Assembly (NCBI GenBank): GCA_022410635.1
Contig: JAJVDF010000247.1
Location: 1,151,216 to 1,215,215 of the forward strand
DNA from: Tretioscincus oriximinensis
Lineage: Eukaryota > Chordata > Lepidosauria > Squamata > Gymnophthalmidae
Direction of reading: 5' to 3'
DNA length: 64,000 nt
Shown one piece after another: positions 18,459 to 30,780 of the stretch. How positions within the stretch are numbered: the first letter of the stretch is position 1; the number at the start of each line of letters is the position of its first letter. The notes beneath the pieces are model-generated. The model searched no databases and had not been told where the DNA came from. It saw only the letters and a list, made by a program, of their open reading frames with translations. Position numbers and translations under genes: made by a program.

Positions 18459-21400
18459 GGGTTTTATATCCTGCTTTTCTCGACCCAAAGGGACGTACAT
18501 AACCTTCTTCTTTTAAAGAAATAGCCATGCTAAATTTTCATAATTCACAGATAAGAGTCCAACACTCCAAGGCTAGACTGGGTCTCTAAAATACAATGCT
18601 AGGATACTGCCCCAGAAGTAAGGTTACCTCCCCACATTATGTTTTATTCTGGAATTGACTTTAAATCTGGAATATCTTACTTACTTCTCCATCTCCACTT
18701 ACCTTGTTGTTGCCTACACTATTCACGATATATTCTGTTCATATTACATGTCTAACTACAAACCCCAGAATTCTTTGTGAGCACATTTTCTTGGTGCTAT
18801 GTGGTTGCAAGACCTATTGAAATTTTAAGTTTATCCTCAAAGTCTTGCAAGATCTAATAAGTTTCCATTAATGAATGCCCTACAAAGGCTGTTGACTGAA
18901 TTTTAGAAAACGTCCACTGTGAAGTCTTGGTTTGTCCCAGTTCTATAGTGTAGCTTATCCTCTGTATTAGCTTATGGGGAATAGTTCAGAATCCCCCTTT
19001 GGAGTTAGCTACAGTTGGTTTGTTCCATTTTCCTCTATAAAAGACCCCCTTTACTGACTCAGTTTCTCTTTCTGTATTAAAGACCAAAAGGCAAGGCCTT
19101 GTAACTTTGTCTGGTGTTCTAGGCCTTTGCAGCTCAAACAGGCAATCTTAGCCACTATCACTTAACTCTCCTCAGCATTTACCAACTTAGTCCAAGAGAC
19201 ATTTGGAGCTTCTGACCGGCCTTAAGCTGCACCTGAAAGGAGACTTCAAAACCTAGGTTTCCCAGAAAGAGCACTGCAAGCAAGAAAACATATTTTGTAA
19301 AGTATTATTTTATTTTGTTTCTATTAGCCCCTGGGATGGAGTAACCCTTCATTTATTTTCTTTAAGTAAAACTGATTATTTTGTTTTATTCCTTGTCTGG
19401 TATGTTTTGTCTGAGATTCTAATCTCAAAGGGTAAACCGATAGCCCCTGGGCATAGACCAGACACCAAAGCTTCCCAACCCAGGTGTGCCATCACATCCA
19501 CTGTGAAATCTGAAAACCAAAGGTGGCTGGAAAAATTACTTTACTCTTTGATTTATACCTTGCTCACCCCACAAAGGGCTCTGGGCAGCTCACAATACAA
19601 TACAATTATATAAAACAAATCCAGGAAAATCTTGCAGAACAATAGCTACTGGCTGGCATTAATCTCATAAAGAATTACAATATGAATGCAGGGATTTAGA
19701 AAAAAGAGAAGGGGAGGGAAAGTGAGTCTAGTCACAATTTTTTATAGGAATAATTTGTACTCTGCTGTTAATTTTTGGACACCAGAGAACAGAAACCAGG
19801 AATATGGGATGAATACAATGAAGAGATATGGGTGCGGAAACAGGTATATTGCTTTTTTATGGCTCATAATGATGTTTCATTGTAATAACTGGCAAAACAC
19901 AACAGTGTAACTGCTATCCTAGAAGAATGCCAATCGATGCAAGCAATTCACTGTAGAAACACAATACATCTGTCATCTGTCATTTGTCACTTTTATTTAT
20001 CTGCTGCAGCATCTTTCTGTTTAAGATTGTGTTTTACGTCTTTGTATTTATCCAGCAATCTGCAAACTGAATGCAAAGGACGCTGGTGGCTCTTTGCCCA
20101 TTTCATAAAACAGTGTGGAATTTGTCTTTCTAGGGTTGGAGATGCAATCCCTTCCAATCGACTGAGATTTAATTCACTTGGTTAAATAAGAATCCTAAAA
20201 TCACGGACATTCTCTTTGGCTAAAACTGGACCGTGCTGAATGTTGGGCATTATTGTTTAGGACTATCTAGAAGTCCACCATTAGAATGTTGGGCTAGGCC
20301 CAGTGCTGGGAAATGGCACACAAATCTCACACACACACAAGGTTTTTGCCCATCTTTGCTATTATGGTGAAATTCAATTTTAGAGTTTCTCCCTTCCATC
20401 TGCTCCATCCACCACCTGATGCCATTCTGGTGTCACACCACGCCACACCTTTTGTTTCTGGTCCTGCCCCTTTTTGGTCACATGACTTCTAATGCCCCGC
20501 TCCCTATTCATTTCCTGTTCTGATTCTGGGATGCCATCTTAGTGATGGGTGGGGCCAGAAGTGATGTGAACAAGCCCCATGGAGACACTGGTGAGAGGCC
20601 TTCCACACTGCTGTGGCAAGATCTTAATGTGAAATCACAAGAGACGTCTTCCAGTGGCCAATGAGGGAACCGGTGCGTGCAATTCATGTAATTGCAATGC
20701 CAGGGTTCCGAACGCTGCCATGGCGCTGATGTGCGTCTCATGAGAAGTTCTCTAAGGTCAGCGCACATGGAACAGAGATGAGTGGGGACAGGATGCAATG
20801 GCTTATAGCTCAGAATGTCCTCATATTTCAGGCTATAGATTTGTGTGGGGATGTGCTCTTAGTTTTTGATTTTCTTGGAATTTCTCAGTTTGAAACTAGT
20901 TGATTTGGGACCAATTACATCCTTCCAGCTTAGGTAATAGTTGTAAAGGTAACATGGAGAGGCAGAAGAAATACACACAAAACATATAAATTGATTGGAC
21001 TTCTTTGCCCAGTTTGCTGCCTCTTCCTGCCCATCAGATTGGCAACTGTGGAGTTAGTGTCCAGCTTGCCAGATCTGCAGTAATGGCAAAAATAGTTGTA
21101 TGCCAGGACTGTGGAGAAGGAAACCCAATTCCAACAGAGGAGAAAGGAAATGGCTTCAGTTTTATCCACATGGTGCCAAAATATGGTTTCCCGTTGACTG
21201 GCTTCTCCTCATTATAACACTTCTCCGTCATCCCCCATCTCTCCCCCTGGCTGACCCGGAGGAGGAGGTCAGTTCCCCAATGGCCTCCTCAGCTCCACTT
21301 GGCTCTCCACACCCGCCACGCCTCATAATCAAGCAAATTCCCGAGCCGTGTCACCCTTTCATCGCATCTTGTATATCGGGGCTCTGGGACCACCTGGCCC

Positions 21401-22394
21401 TGTGGGGTCAGAATAACTGCGGTCACGGTCTGCTCTGCATTAATTAACCTTTGATCTTTCATGGGCACCCTGGGAGAGAATGGCGGGGGGGCANCTCGTA
21501 AAAACAACAGGGAGATTACTAGCAAGCAAGCAATTTCACTTTCAAGACTTCTGACCAGCTGTGGGGGCAGGGAAGGGGACCATCAGATGGATATGGGTAG
21601 TTGNTGGAAAGGGGAGGCAGCAATTTGATGCAGGCAAGAGCAGCTAAAGGTTGTATATGCTGAAATGACTGGGTGGGGGGAGGACAGGGCGGCCTCTCTG
21701 TATGCTTTTAACAAGAGCCTAGTTTGTACATTAGCAATGAGGGCCTTCTACACGAGGGCCCTCAAACCAGTAGTGGGAGTTTTCCATCCAGAAATCTTGC
21801 TCCAGGGGCCTAAAATGTACAAGAATTTTGGTTTTTTTTCTCATGCACAATTTTTTTGACATCACTTCCGGGGATGGGATTGGAAGTGACATCATGTCAG
21901 GGCGCCATTCCCAGAAGCAGGGGCTAGAAGTGACATCATTTGTGATGTCACTCCGTGCCCTGGGGTGCCCTTTTCCAGAAGCAGAGGGGAGAAGTGATTT
22001 CACAATGTTGTTACTTCCACCATGAAGGAATTCTTGGGCATTGGTGTATATCTTGCACAAGAGTGGATAATTTCATAAAATGTATGTTCTCGNCTGGCTC
22101 CCACCACTGCTCTGAACCTTCCTGTTCACAACATAATCACAAAGACCAAGTGACAAACTGCGCAACTCTAAACTGTTAATCCAGATTACTGCATTAAGAG
22201 TTTAGAAACTGAAGTCCCTTCTGCAGTGATCGGAAACCACATGAATCAGCCCATGTGAGAATCTGTGCACATACGAGATCCCAGGTTATCCCAACATTCC
22301 ATATGCAGAAGAAATTTCAAATTACGAGTATTCTCCCTCCCCTCTACCCCGCCCACTGCCTGTGTTTGATTTTAAACCATCACAGCATATCACA
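18459..22394. other. Intergenic stretch with scattered repeat remnants
   Basis: SINE tail remnants on the minus strand lie at about 18465-18500 and 19547-19605. A possible promoter-like stretch is near 19036. GC-richer unique sequence lies at 21240-21520, and a repeated GAAGTGACATCAT motif at 21870-22010. No gene is supported. Confidence 0.6.
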
Positions 22395-22714
22395 GGCATG
22401 GATAGCTCAGTTGCTAAGGAATCCGTCTTTCACCTGGGAGATGGGGTTTTGAAGCTCTGTCGGACATGGGGAGGAGTGAGCACCTTCCACTAGCCTGTAG
22501 CTCTAGCCAACCCAGCTATTTGAAAGCATGAATTGCAAGAAATTGCAAATGACTGCAAGTAGATACATAGGAACCACCACAACCTGGTGGGGAAGATAGA
22601 ATGTCAGCCTTCAGGCAAAAATACTCTTGTAAGCTGCTTTAAGTCCCTTTGAAAGGTGAAAAAGCGGGGTATAAGAACCCTCTTCTTCTTCTTCTTCCTC
22701 TTCTTCCTCTTCCT

Positions 22715-22745
<31 letters not shown>

Positions 22746-22760
22746 TTATTATTATTATTC
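22395..22760 (+). mobile_element. tRNA-related SINE, family A, with CTT/ATT microsatellite tail
   Basis: The head GGATAGCTCAGTTGCTAAGG resembles a tRNA A box. It is followed by GCCTGTAGCTCTAGCCAACC, the GAATTGCAAGAAATTGCAA body, and GCGGGGTATAAGAACC, then (CTT)n and (ATT)n to 22760. Confidence 0.9.
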
Positions 22761-22851
22761 TTCACCAGACCATTTTCCAGACTATACTGAAACTGGGACC
22801 TACTATTTTCATACTATTCAGAGCAGACTTAGATAAACCCTTGGAACAAAG

Positions 22852-22990
22852 TTCTTTCTGCACTAGGCTTTATTTTGGGCTATATCTTAGAATCAGGGCC
22901 TTTCATATGCATGATAATGTAGATTCTGCAAAATCCCCAAATGATAGACCCCCTATTCCATGATTGATGCCAAGATAAAGCCTACGGCAG
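22852..22990. mobile_element. Foldback MITE, family A
   Basis: The left end is TTCTTTCTGCACTAGGCTTT and the right end has AAGATAAAGCCTACGGCAGA, inverted with mismatches. Confidence 0.65.
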
Positions 22991-23391
22991 AAAACGCCCA
23001 AGGACCAGTTCAAAGCCCCTAAATTGTGACCATTTTACACTTGGGATTTGTATCTGCTCTTTGACTTTCTATGATATTAAAACAGGAATTGTTATTAGGC
23101 ATGCAGTGTATGCGTAAGATCTATAACCAGAACCTCATTATTACTAATTATTCCTTTTAATGACAAATTTCAGAAACTGATTGAAAAGCTGGGAATTCCG
23201 TAAGTCCAAATTACTGCATTAAGGGTCTGTAGATCAGTTTAGAAAATGATTTTAAACTGTGATCGTTTTATTTTATGATTTATCTCTCTTTTCCAGTTTA
23301 TTAAAACAAGAATTATTATTAGACATACAGCACAGGTGCTAAGATCAAATATACCAGAAACTCATTACTTATTAGTTATATCCACAGAGCT

Positions 23392-23470
23392 CAGCCAGCT
23401 ACATGCCAGTATAGACTATGACAGGCTCCTATTCCAAGATATAACCCAGAATAAGGCTCAATGGGGAGAC
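23392..23470. mobile_element. Family-A MITE, right half only
   Basis: ACATGCCAGTATAGACTATG followed by AGATATAACCCAGAATAAGG matches the right half of the copy at 31169-31318. Confidence 0.6.
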
Positions 23471-24326
23471 GACTTGAGGGTTATGTAGATTAGAGTTCCC
23501 ACATTTCCTGGGATACCTGGGATTGATCCAGATTCAGGGGTCCTCCTTATCTTCATGAAAATCCAGAAGAGCCCTCCCTGCCCCTCTCTTTCTTCCCTGT
23601 CTGCCTCCCCTCTCTCCCACTCAGTGCCCCTCACCTCTTCTTCCACACTTACCGCGTTANGTAGTCTGACAACTGGTAGGAGTGTGTGCTGCCACTGGGA
23701 AAGGCTAGTATGCTATTACAAGATTAATGGGGAAAAAAACCCTGAGGTGTTGTAGGGCCTGCTTGAATGCAGCTTCCTCACCATCCTGACCTACTAGCTT
23801 CCAGAACATGTAAAACCAAGTGGGGCTGGGATAGGCAGAATCCTGTGGAAGGGGTAGAGCATGGTGGAGGGGATGGAAGATGTTGAGAAAATCAAATAAT
23901 GAGCAGCAGTTGTTAAAAGGTTGTAGATTTTGGAACATTATATGCCTATGTGGGCTCAGTGTCCTTAAGTATTGTCATTTGGTTATTATAGAAATCAAGA
24001 ATATAACCAATGTCGATATTCTTTTATCGATGGAAATATGGATTGCTAATGTATTAGACCATTTAAATTTACTTATCCAGATCAGTATCTGATTAACTAT
24101 GCAATATCGGCCTCTCCAAATGGACTTTTGACAATTGGATTACCTACCTGATCGACTTTATGAAATTCGATGTCTTGAGAGGAAACAGACTTAAGAACTA
24201 TCATAAAACCTACTTGAACTGTTAAATGGCAGAAGCCTATGGGTTGTTTGTATTTACAAATGAACTATAAATTGAAACTATTCTGATGTTCTTGGAACAA
24301 AGGAGATTTTTGTAATATAATGTATA

Positions 24327-24405
24327 TATACTGCTCAAAACAATTAAAGGAATACTTTAACATACACTATGTTAAAGTGTTCCCTTAATTGTTTTGAGCA
24401 GTATA
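24327..24405. mobile_element. Tc1/mariner-like minimal hairpin
   Basis: The arms TATACTGCTCAAAACAATTA and their complement face each other with almost no loop, and TA bases flank both ends. The TACTGCTCAAAA terminus resembles Tc1/mariner elements of lizards and fish (from memory). Confidence 0.6.
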
Positions 24406-24506
24406 TACCTATTTATATAACTGTTCAGAAGGTGGGTGGGTGGATTTTGTATTTCTGTCTGNTTTTTTTGTTCTTGTTTGTTATTAGTAAGGCTATAGTT
24501 GGGGTG

Positions 24507-24706
24507 TAAGCTGACCAGATGACCCCTTTGGGGGGGGGACTCTGAAAACCTGGTTTTTGGGTGCCTCCCTGTTTTTTCTGAGGAAATTTTTTTCAAAAAA
24601 AGATTTTTTTTCAAACTTTTTTAAAAAANTTTTTCCTCAGAAAAAAATGGGAGGCACCCCAAAATGGGTTTTCAACCCCCCCAAAAGGGGTCATCTGGTC
24701 AGCCTA
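24507..24706. mobile_element. TAGG-ended hairpin MITE, copy 3
   Basis: It starts TAAGCTGACCAGATGACC and ends GGTCATCTGGTCAGCCTA. The interior is a foldback of GGGTGCCTCCC and GGGAGGCACCCC around A/T runs. Confidence 0.85.
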
Positions 24707-24952
24707 GTGGTATGGGCAGGGGAGCAGGGCCTGTTGTTCACAAAGCCACACGTCACCAGAATGGAGTTTGCCCTCAAAACCAACACAGGTATAGTTCTTC
24801 CCATTTCGGGCTAACTTTGCCCTGACAACGGTTTGCCCATAGCAGACGTGCCTGTGTGCGAACGCTGCTGCTGTTGATCTGGTCTCCTCTACACAGAACA
24901 ACCAATGGGCATCAGTGGTAGGTTCTGGGGTGGATGTGCTGTGCCCTCCCAC
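24707..24952 (-). other. Unrecognised cysteine-containing open frame, possible exon
   Basis: An open frame of about 80 codons contains FCVEETRS, HVCYGQTVV, NYTCVGFEG and DVWLCEQQ. An acceptor-like CCACCCCAG lies inside its 5' part at about 24936, and the frame ends in a stop at the edge of the MITE. It has several evenly spaced cysteines and no repeat similarity. I cannot assign a family, and it may be chance. Confidence 0.2.
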
Positions 24953-24959
24953 TGTGCCA

Positions 24960-26417
24960 CCACTTCTGTTCTAATTTCCAAGAAAGTAACAGNGCTTTTG
25001 AAGCTTCCTTTTTTGAGGGGGTTGGGTTCCATTGATGATGCTTCTGTTCCCTCCCCCCCCCCCTTTTATCATTTTTAGATTAATTGACTGGATCACTATT
25101 CATTTGAAAGTATTGGGGCAGGATGTTTGTTTACTATCAAAATTCTTATTTTTTTAAAAAAAATCCTGCTTTGTCCAGGGTTTAGGAATTATTTTGTTGC
25201 ACTATTGTCCATGCAGACATATTTAGCTGAAAAATGTAAATTGAACTGGTTAGTGAAATTTAATTGGTTAATGAAATAAAGCCACNTGATTAAATTTGCA
25301 TGTTATCGAAAGCTCATTATTGGTTTATAGTTTTACCCTACAAAAAGCTTATGGTTTCAAAAAATGTGAATTGGAGAGTTGTTTATTCAGTAAGAGCAGC
25401 ATCTAGTTGTTCCCTAGAAGCTGAGCATGAGTGGATTTAATTAATAATTGGAAAGGAAACCAGCTGAATATCCTAAAAAAATCCAAGCAATGGTTGGGAC
25501 TGAAGATATAAAATTTAGGACATCTAAAAGAAAAAAATATTATTTTTGATGGATAGCAGCATGGACACCTCTATGGAGGTTTCTTGGCAGAGATATAGAC
25601 TGCACCCCAATGAAGGGTTTTGAACATGAGTTCACGCAAGTTCAGCAATCTACTCACTGAAAAGTCCTGTGTTCTTGTGTTTTCCAGCCACCACTATTTG
25701 TTTGATTACATAGCGGACTTGTCTAAAATCTGAAAAATAGCCTTCGCAGGACCTTCCATTGTGGGAAAATGGTAAGTCTCGTAGGACTTCAAGGATAGAT
25801 TTAAAAGTTAATAATTGGCTCTGAGCTTGCAGAGAATGCTGGTATTTATAGTAAAAATAAGCACCGCAGTGACTTATGGGACATGTGATGTCACAAGAAG
25901 GCAAGGAAATGTAATGGGGAAAACAGGAAACATCATGGAAAATTGAAATAGGTGGGACAGAATTGCCAATGTGTTTTTCTGGATTTAAAATAAATTGTGA
26001 AACAAAACATTCACAGATGTAGTTTGCCATTACCTATTTTTTAAGAAAAACAGGCTCAAACCACCAGCCTCCTGCTTTCTTGTATAAATATGACATCTCC
26101 NTCCAGCATCAAACAGACTTGTGGATATATCTCTCAACTGAGAATGGCTGTCTGATTTCAATTCATTCCAGAACTAAAGGATGTTCAAAAGTAAGATTGT
26201 GACCAATGCAAGTTTGAAGAATAGGGTTTAGTTCATAAAAAATTAATCTTGTTCTTCATGGGAAAAGGTGAACTGAATAAGAGGTGAAAGTAAAGATGTG
26301 ACAGTGTACTGAGAAAAGCTTCAGCATATTATTTTCTCTTCTTTTGCTAAACTTACCTGAAATGGTGCAAAATTAAACAAGTTCAAAAACCATCAGCATT
26401 TATTATTATTATTATTA

Positions 26418-26467
<50 letters not shown>

Positions 26468-27804
26468 AGCCAAACTAGAGATCTGTAAGGAAAGTGGAAG
26501 GGATGAAATGATAAACCATTGGTTCCCAGCTTTTTCTAGCCATGTCCCATTTATGCCTCTCTAAAATCATAGAACCATAGAGATGGAAGGGACCCCCAGG
26601 GTCATCTAGTCCAACCTCCTGCTCAATGCAGGATTCACTAAACCAATCCTGATGCTCCCCTGGTATATAATTCTTTATTCAAGTGAACTTCAATTCACAT
26701 TAATAACTTGTTACCTAATAGCTTCCCTTAAAAATCTAGAGGGGCATGTATCCAACACTGAGAACCACAGTGTTAATCAACAAACATAAGCAGGTTAGCT
26801 CTTTCTTCTCTGGAGGTCTGCTAGAATCTGTTATTTGAATATTCGGCACCCTTTGGATCCCTTAAAATAGTGTGGGGGTTTCATTCCCACAGTCTCAAGC
26901 AGGGAATTTGTCCAGGCCCAGCTGCTTGCCCTCTCCTACCTCCATGTAGAGGGAAAGGTTGCAATGGAACCAGCATTAGCAAAAATGCTGGCACAGTGAG
27001 CCTTTTCTTCCATAGGAGGAGCAGGTGGCTTGGGAGGGAGCCAGAAGTCTTATCTGAGTCGAAACTGCACCATCCTAATTCCCATTTTTAAGGTTGTGTT
27101 GTTTGCTCATTATCTCTTACCAATCTGTTTAAAAANCGAGCACTCAAGGCACCAGGGAAGCCATAAAAGCCATTTTGAAAAAAACATGGCATAAAAAACA
27201 AAATCAAAGGATTTCAGCATATACTGTATTTCTGCCAGAAATGATTTGCTTCACTTCGCCGCTGACTGTTGCCAGAAGTAAAACTAAACCAAATTTGCTT
27301 TGATGGAACAATTAGACTTGGACCTAACCTGGTGCCTTCACCATCCATCCAGAACCTCTGGAAGGGATCGAGACGACACAGCAGAAAGGTCAAGTCTCTG
27401 TATTGATTGTTTTTTACTTTATGGAAAAAAGAAACATTTTTACTCATGTGAACATTTCCATGTACAAGTTGCATCTTTCTTGAACTTATTTTCATTTCAA
27501 ATCCTTGTTTAGCAGACAATAAGGGCTTCAGGGAAGGGCAGAAGCCAGAGAGATAAAACACATTTGGATTTATTTATTAAATGGAAGGTTGCAAATCTGA
27601 TCCATTTGTGTCCAAATTATTCAAGATCAAATTTCTCAGGTATTAGATTTGGGAGATGGTGTGTGAGGAAGGATTTTTCGCTTGTGATCTTCTTCATCAG
27701 CTGCCACAAATGTTTGGGGCTCCAATATAGAACTAAATCCAATGAAATTAAGGGTGATTCCTCATTGGCTATTATGCTAGATGGAAGTGTATAGTCTGAA
27801 GAGG
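24960..27804. other. Intergenic; (ATT)n at 26401-26464 and a CR1 fragment
   Basis: There is a perfect-to-near-perfect TTA repeat at 26401-26464. A minus-strand CR1 piece lies at about 26565-26650 (GGGTCATCTAGTCCAACCTC). Nothing else is recognisable. Confidence 0.65.
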
Positions 27805-28262
27805 TACGGGNGTGCAGAGGTTAAAAGCAACGGTCTTTCAGCAGAGAGATCAGAGATCATGGCCTCGTATGTTTGTTGTGTAGAAGAGTGAGCCCTCTTT
27901 ATTGCTTCAGCTTCAGGAGGCATACACACAGAGCCTTCTCCTGGGTTGTCCCTTGGAATAGGAGTCTGCCAACCACATGCTAGTGTAGACTATGGCAACC
28001 CCCAAATGGGGCCAGCCATANTCTTTACTGGCATGTGGATGGCCAAGCTCTGTCCTGAGATGTGACCCTTAATAAGGCTTCATGTGGATGGGGCCTCAGC
28101 CAACCTAGCTGTTCGAAAGCAAGTAATTGCAAGTGGATTAATAGGTACCACCACAATTTGGTGGGGTAAGATAGATGTAAGCCTTTGGGCAAAAAATAGC
28201 ATGTACTCCACTCTGAGTCCCTTCAAGTGAGAAGGGCGGGTATAAAAACCTAATTATTCTTC
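27805..28262 (+). mobile_element. SINE family A interrupted by a family-A MITE
   Basis: The SINE head (AAAAGCAACGGTCTTTCAGC) stops in GCTTCAG at about 27917. A family-A MITE follows to about 28097 (CTAGTGTAGACTATGGCAAC and its inverted half). The SINE resumes at CAGCCAACCTAGCTGTTCG and ends GCGGGTATAAAAACC. Confidence 0.75.
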
Positions 28263-28847
28263 TAAAGGAGACCCATACCCAAGTGGCAGGGACACTGTTG
28301 TGTGAAAAATAAGCTTCTTAGAACACTTTCTGCCACAGTATACCTTCCAGCACAGAATCGCTCTTCATTTGCCCCTCGGACCACATTATTATGCAGTATG
28401 GAGTCACCCTAAGGTGTAACAAACTAGACTGTTGTGTTTCTTTCTAAGTTATATATTACTGAATAAAATAAAATTATTACCTTTGTGTAAACTTCTACAA
28501 CCACTTTCTGTGATAGCTTTTTTATTATTGTTGTTTTTAATCATCTTCATCAAATCCTTGTGGCTGTACCCGTTCCTTTTCCATTTCACTCTGCCTGCTT
28601 GTGTGGAAGTCCAGAATGCTATTTCTCATCCATTTGTGAGCCCTGGATTATTGTTTATTCACACAGCCATAAATCTGGAAAAGTAAAGTTAAATGTGATG
28701 TCTAATGGTCACATGGACATCTGCACAGTGTTTACTATCATTTTCTTGTGATAAGGCCCCAGAAGTGAAACGGGACCCTTATTACTGACAATCTATGGCC
28801 ATTTCCACAAATGTAGAGATATATAAACAGTAATCATGGTAATATGA

Positions 28848-29103
28848 GAGGCAGTTTGGTGTAGTGGTTGAGTGTTGGACTCGTATCTGGTAGTCTCCAG
28901 GTTCGATTCCCCACTCCTCCACAAAAGCCAACTGNGTGACCTTGGGCCAGTCACAGTTCTTTGGACTCTCTCAGCCTCACCTATTCCACAAGGTGTCTGT
29001 TGTGGAGAAAGCAACAAAAGCTATGTGCGCCGCCCTATGGTTGGCCGCCCTGAGACCTTCAGGTATAGGGCGGGATACAAATACAAATAAATAAATAAAT
29101 AAA
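28848..29103 (+). mobile_element. tRNA-derived SINE, family B, full-length reference copy
   Basis: It has consensus polymerase III boxes: A box TGGTGTAGTGG at 28857-28867 and B box GGTTCGATTCC at 28900-28910. The body follows with GTGACCTTGGGCCAGTCACA. The tail CCCTGAGACCTTCAGGTATA precedes an (AAATA)n end. It is not a tRNA gene, since the cloverleaf is not maintained and the tail is mobile-element type. Confidence 0.92.
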
Positions 29104-29469
29104 ATATCAGGAAGATGCCTTTACCACATGAAATGCACATTAAACCCTGATCTGGAATGTTGGATTCGCCAAAGGAAGGGTGGAACAAGTTGTTGTTAAT
29201 CAATATTCTCCTCCAATCACTATTTTTTCTTCACCGCTCTACTCTTTTTGAATTAGTACGTGTGGCACTCAATATGCTACTGACTTTGAAGTGAGTGGCA
29301 TTGAACATCTTTCTTCCCCACCAAAGGTTCACTCACATTTATAGGGCAGAGGGGATTCTTTATTTAGTAAGACTTAGGCTGTGTGTCCAGATAAGGTTAA
29401 TAATCTGTGTGAAAATGGAATTTTCTGTTGTGTTGGCAAACCAGATTGTTATATAAATTGCTAAAGATT

Positions 29470-29519
29470 GCGGGTTTTAAAACTATCTGCATATAGGTTT
29501 TAAAACTATCTGCATGTGA
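29470..29519. repeat. Tandem duplication of about 23 bp
   Basis: GGTTTTAAAACTATCTGCAT occurs twice in direct succession. Confidence 0.9.
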
Positions 29520-30224
29520 CCATTAGACATTATTGTGGGAAGGCTTTGATATATGGATAGTTTTGTTGAGAAACTGTGAGGGTGAGAGTCAAAGGGGTCT
29601 AAGTCAAATTGGAGCATGGACTACCAGGCTTCCTCTTGGCAAACAACAAACAAAATGGCTGACAGGAGAATGTGTCACGTGCATGTAAAAATCTCATATG
29701 TCAAGAAGTGACAAAATGACAAAACTGGAACATATTGTAATGGTATAAACGAAGCACATTAAAGCTGGAAAGCTGATCAACCAGATGGTTGGGAAATTCC
29801 AACAATAGTATACAGCCCTAGTCAAGAGAAGCATAAAGTTTCTTGGTATAGTATTCATGGTCTGCCCTGTAAGATTCTGAAGTGTTGGTANGCCAACTGT
29901 TTTGGGAAGAGCAAGTCCAAGAGCAGTGTGTGTATTTTGCTCATACATCACTTCCATCCCAGCATGGCTGGGGTCCTCCTTGCTCCATCCCTGGATGCCA
30001 GCCCATTCAAGACAAGTGGGCTATCCCCTATCTCCCCATGACTTCTGTTCTCATGGAAAGTAGCTTGTAGTTGCTGAGCATTTAACTGAAAAAGACCACT
30101 CATGTTGGCCTGACCCTACCCCAAGGTAGGTGTAAACAGGCCAGAANCTGTATTTGCTTGTCAGAAAGTCAGTAAATGTCCAACATTTACCAAATTTTTG
30201 TGAATTATTTCTCTCAACATTAAT

Positions 30225-30780
30225 TGGATTATTGGGTTTCCAGATTGGACTACTGTATCGTGCTCTATGTGGCTTCCCTTGAAAATGGTTTAGTAGCTGC
30301 TGGAGGTGCAGAATCCAGCAGGTAAATTGCTGACAGGATCTATTAGCTGTTGACATATTACAAATGGCCCTAAAAGAACTGCACTGGCTGCCAATTTGCT
30401 ACAATGCCTAATTCAAGATTTTAACTTTAACCTTTAAGTCCCTAAGTAACTTGGGCCTCAAATATAAAGGAATGGCTTCTCCCGTATCAATCTGCCCATG
30501 TCTTAAGATCTGCAAAGACTCTCCTTCTTGTACCACCATGTTGAGTAGCTAAAAAGCTGGGAACATAGTCAGGGCTTTCTCAGTGGCAGCCCCCAAACTC
30601 TGGAATAGTCTCCCCCTTGTGGTTCAACAATCACCATTTCTGTATAAATTCAGAAAGCTTTTGAAGGTGAACCTTTTTCACCTGGCTTTTGGCTGAAGGA
30701 ACTTTGAGCACTGTTGTTTTCAATTCTGTATCTTGCTTCTGTTGTTCTCTACCCTGAGAACTTTGGGTATAGGGCAGTCG
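30225..30780 (+). mobile_element. L2-type LINE, C-terminal coding end and 3' tail
   Basis: The frame around 30360-30710 reads with interruptions as the L2 C-terminus: ALKELHWLPI, then FKSLSNLGLKY, AFSVAAPKLWNSLPL and FRKLLKVNLF. There are several stops and no reverse transcriptase core. The 3' tail (30752-30777) resembles the SINE-B tail. Confidence 0.85.

Noticed and set aside
25650..26030. 126-codon minus-strand frame
   Set aside because: It has no recognisable domain, and part of it is repeated in inverted form near 40170, so it is likely repeat-derived.
28857..28910. tRNA gene with perfect A and B boxes
   Set aside because: These boxes belong to a SINE. A tail and several dispersed copies are present, and no proper acceptor stem is seen.
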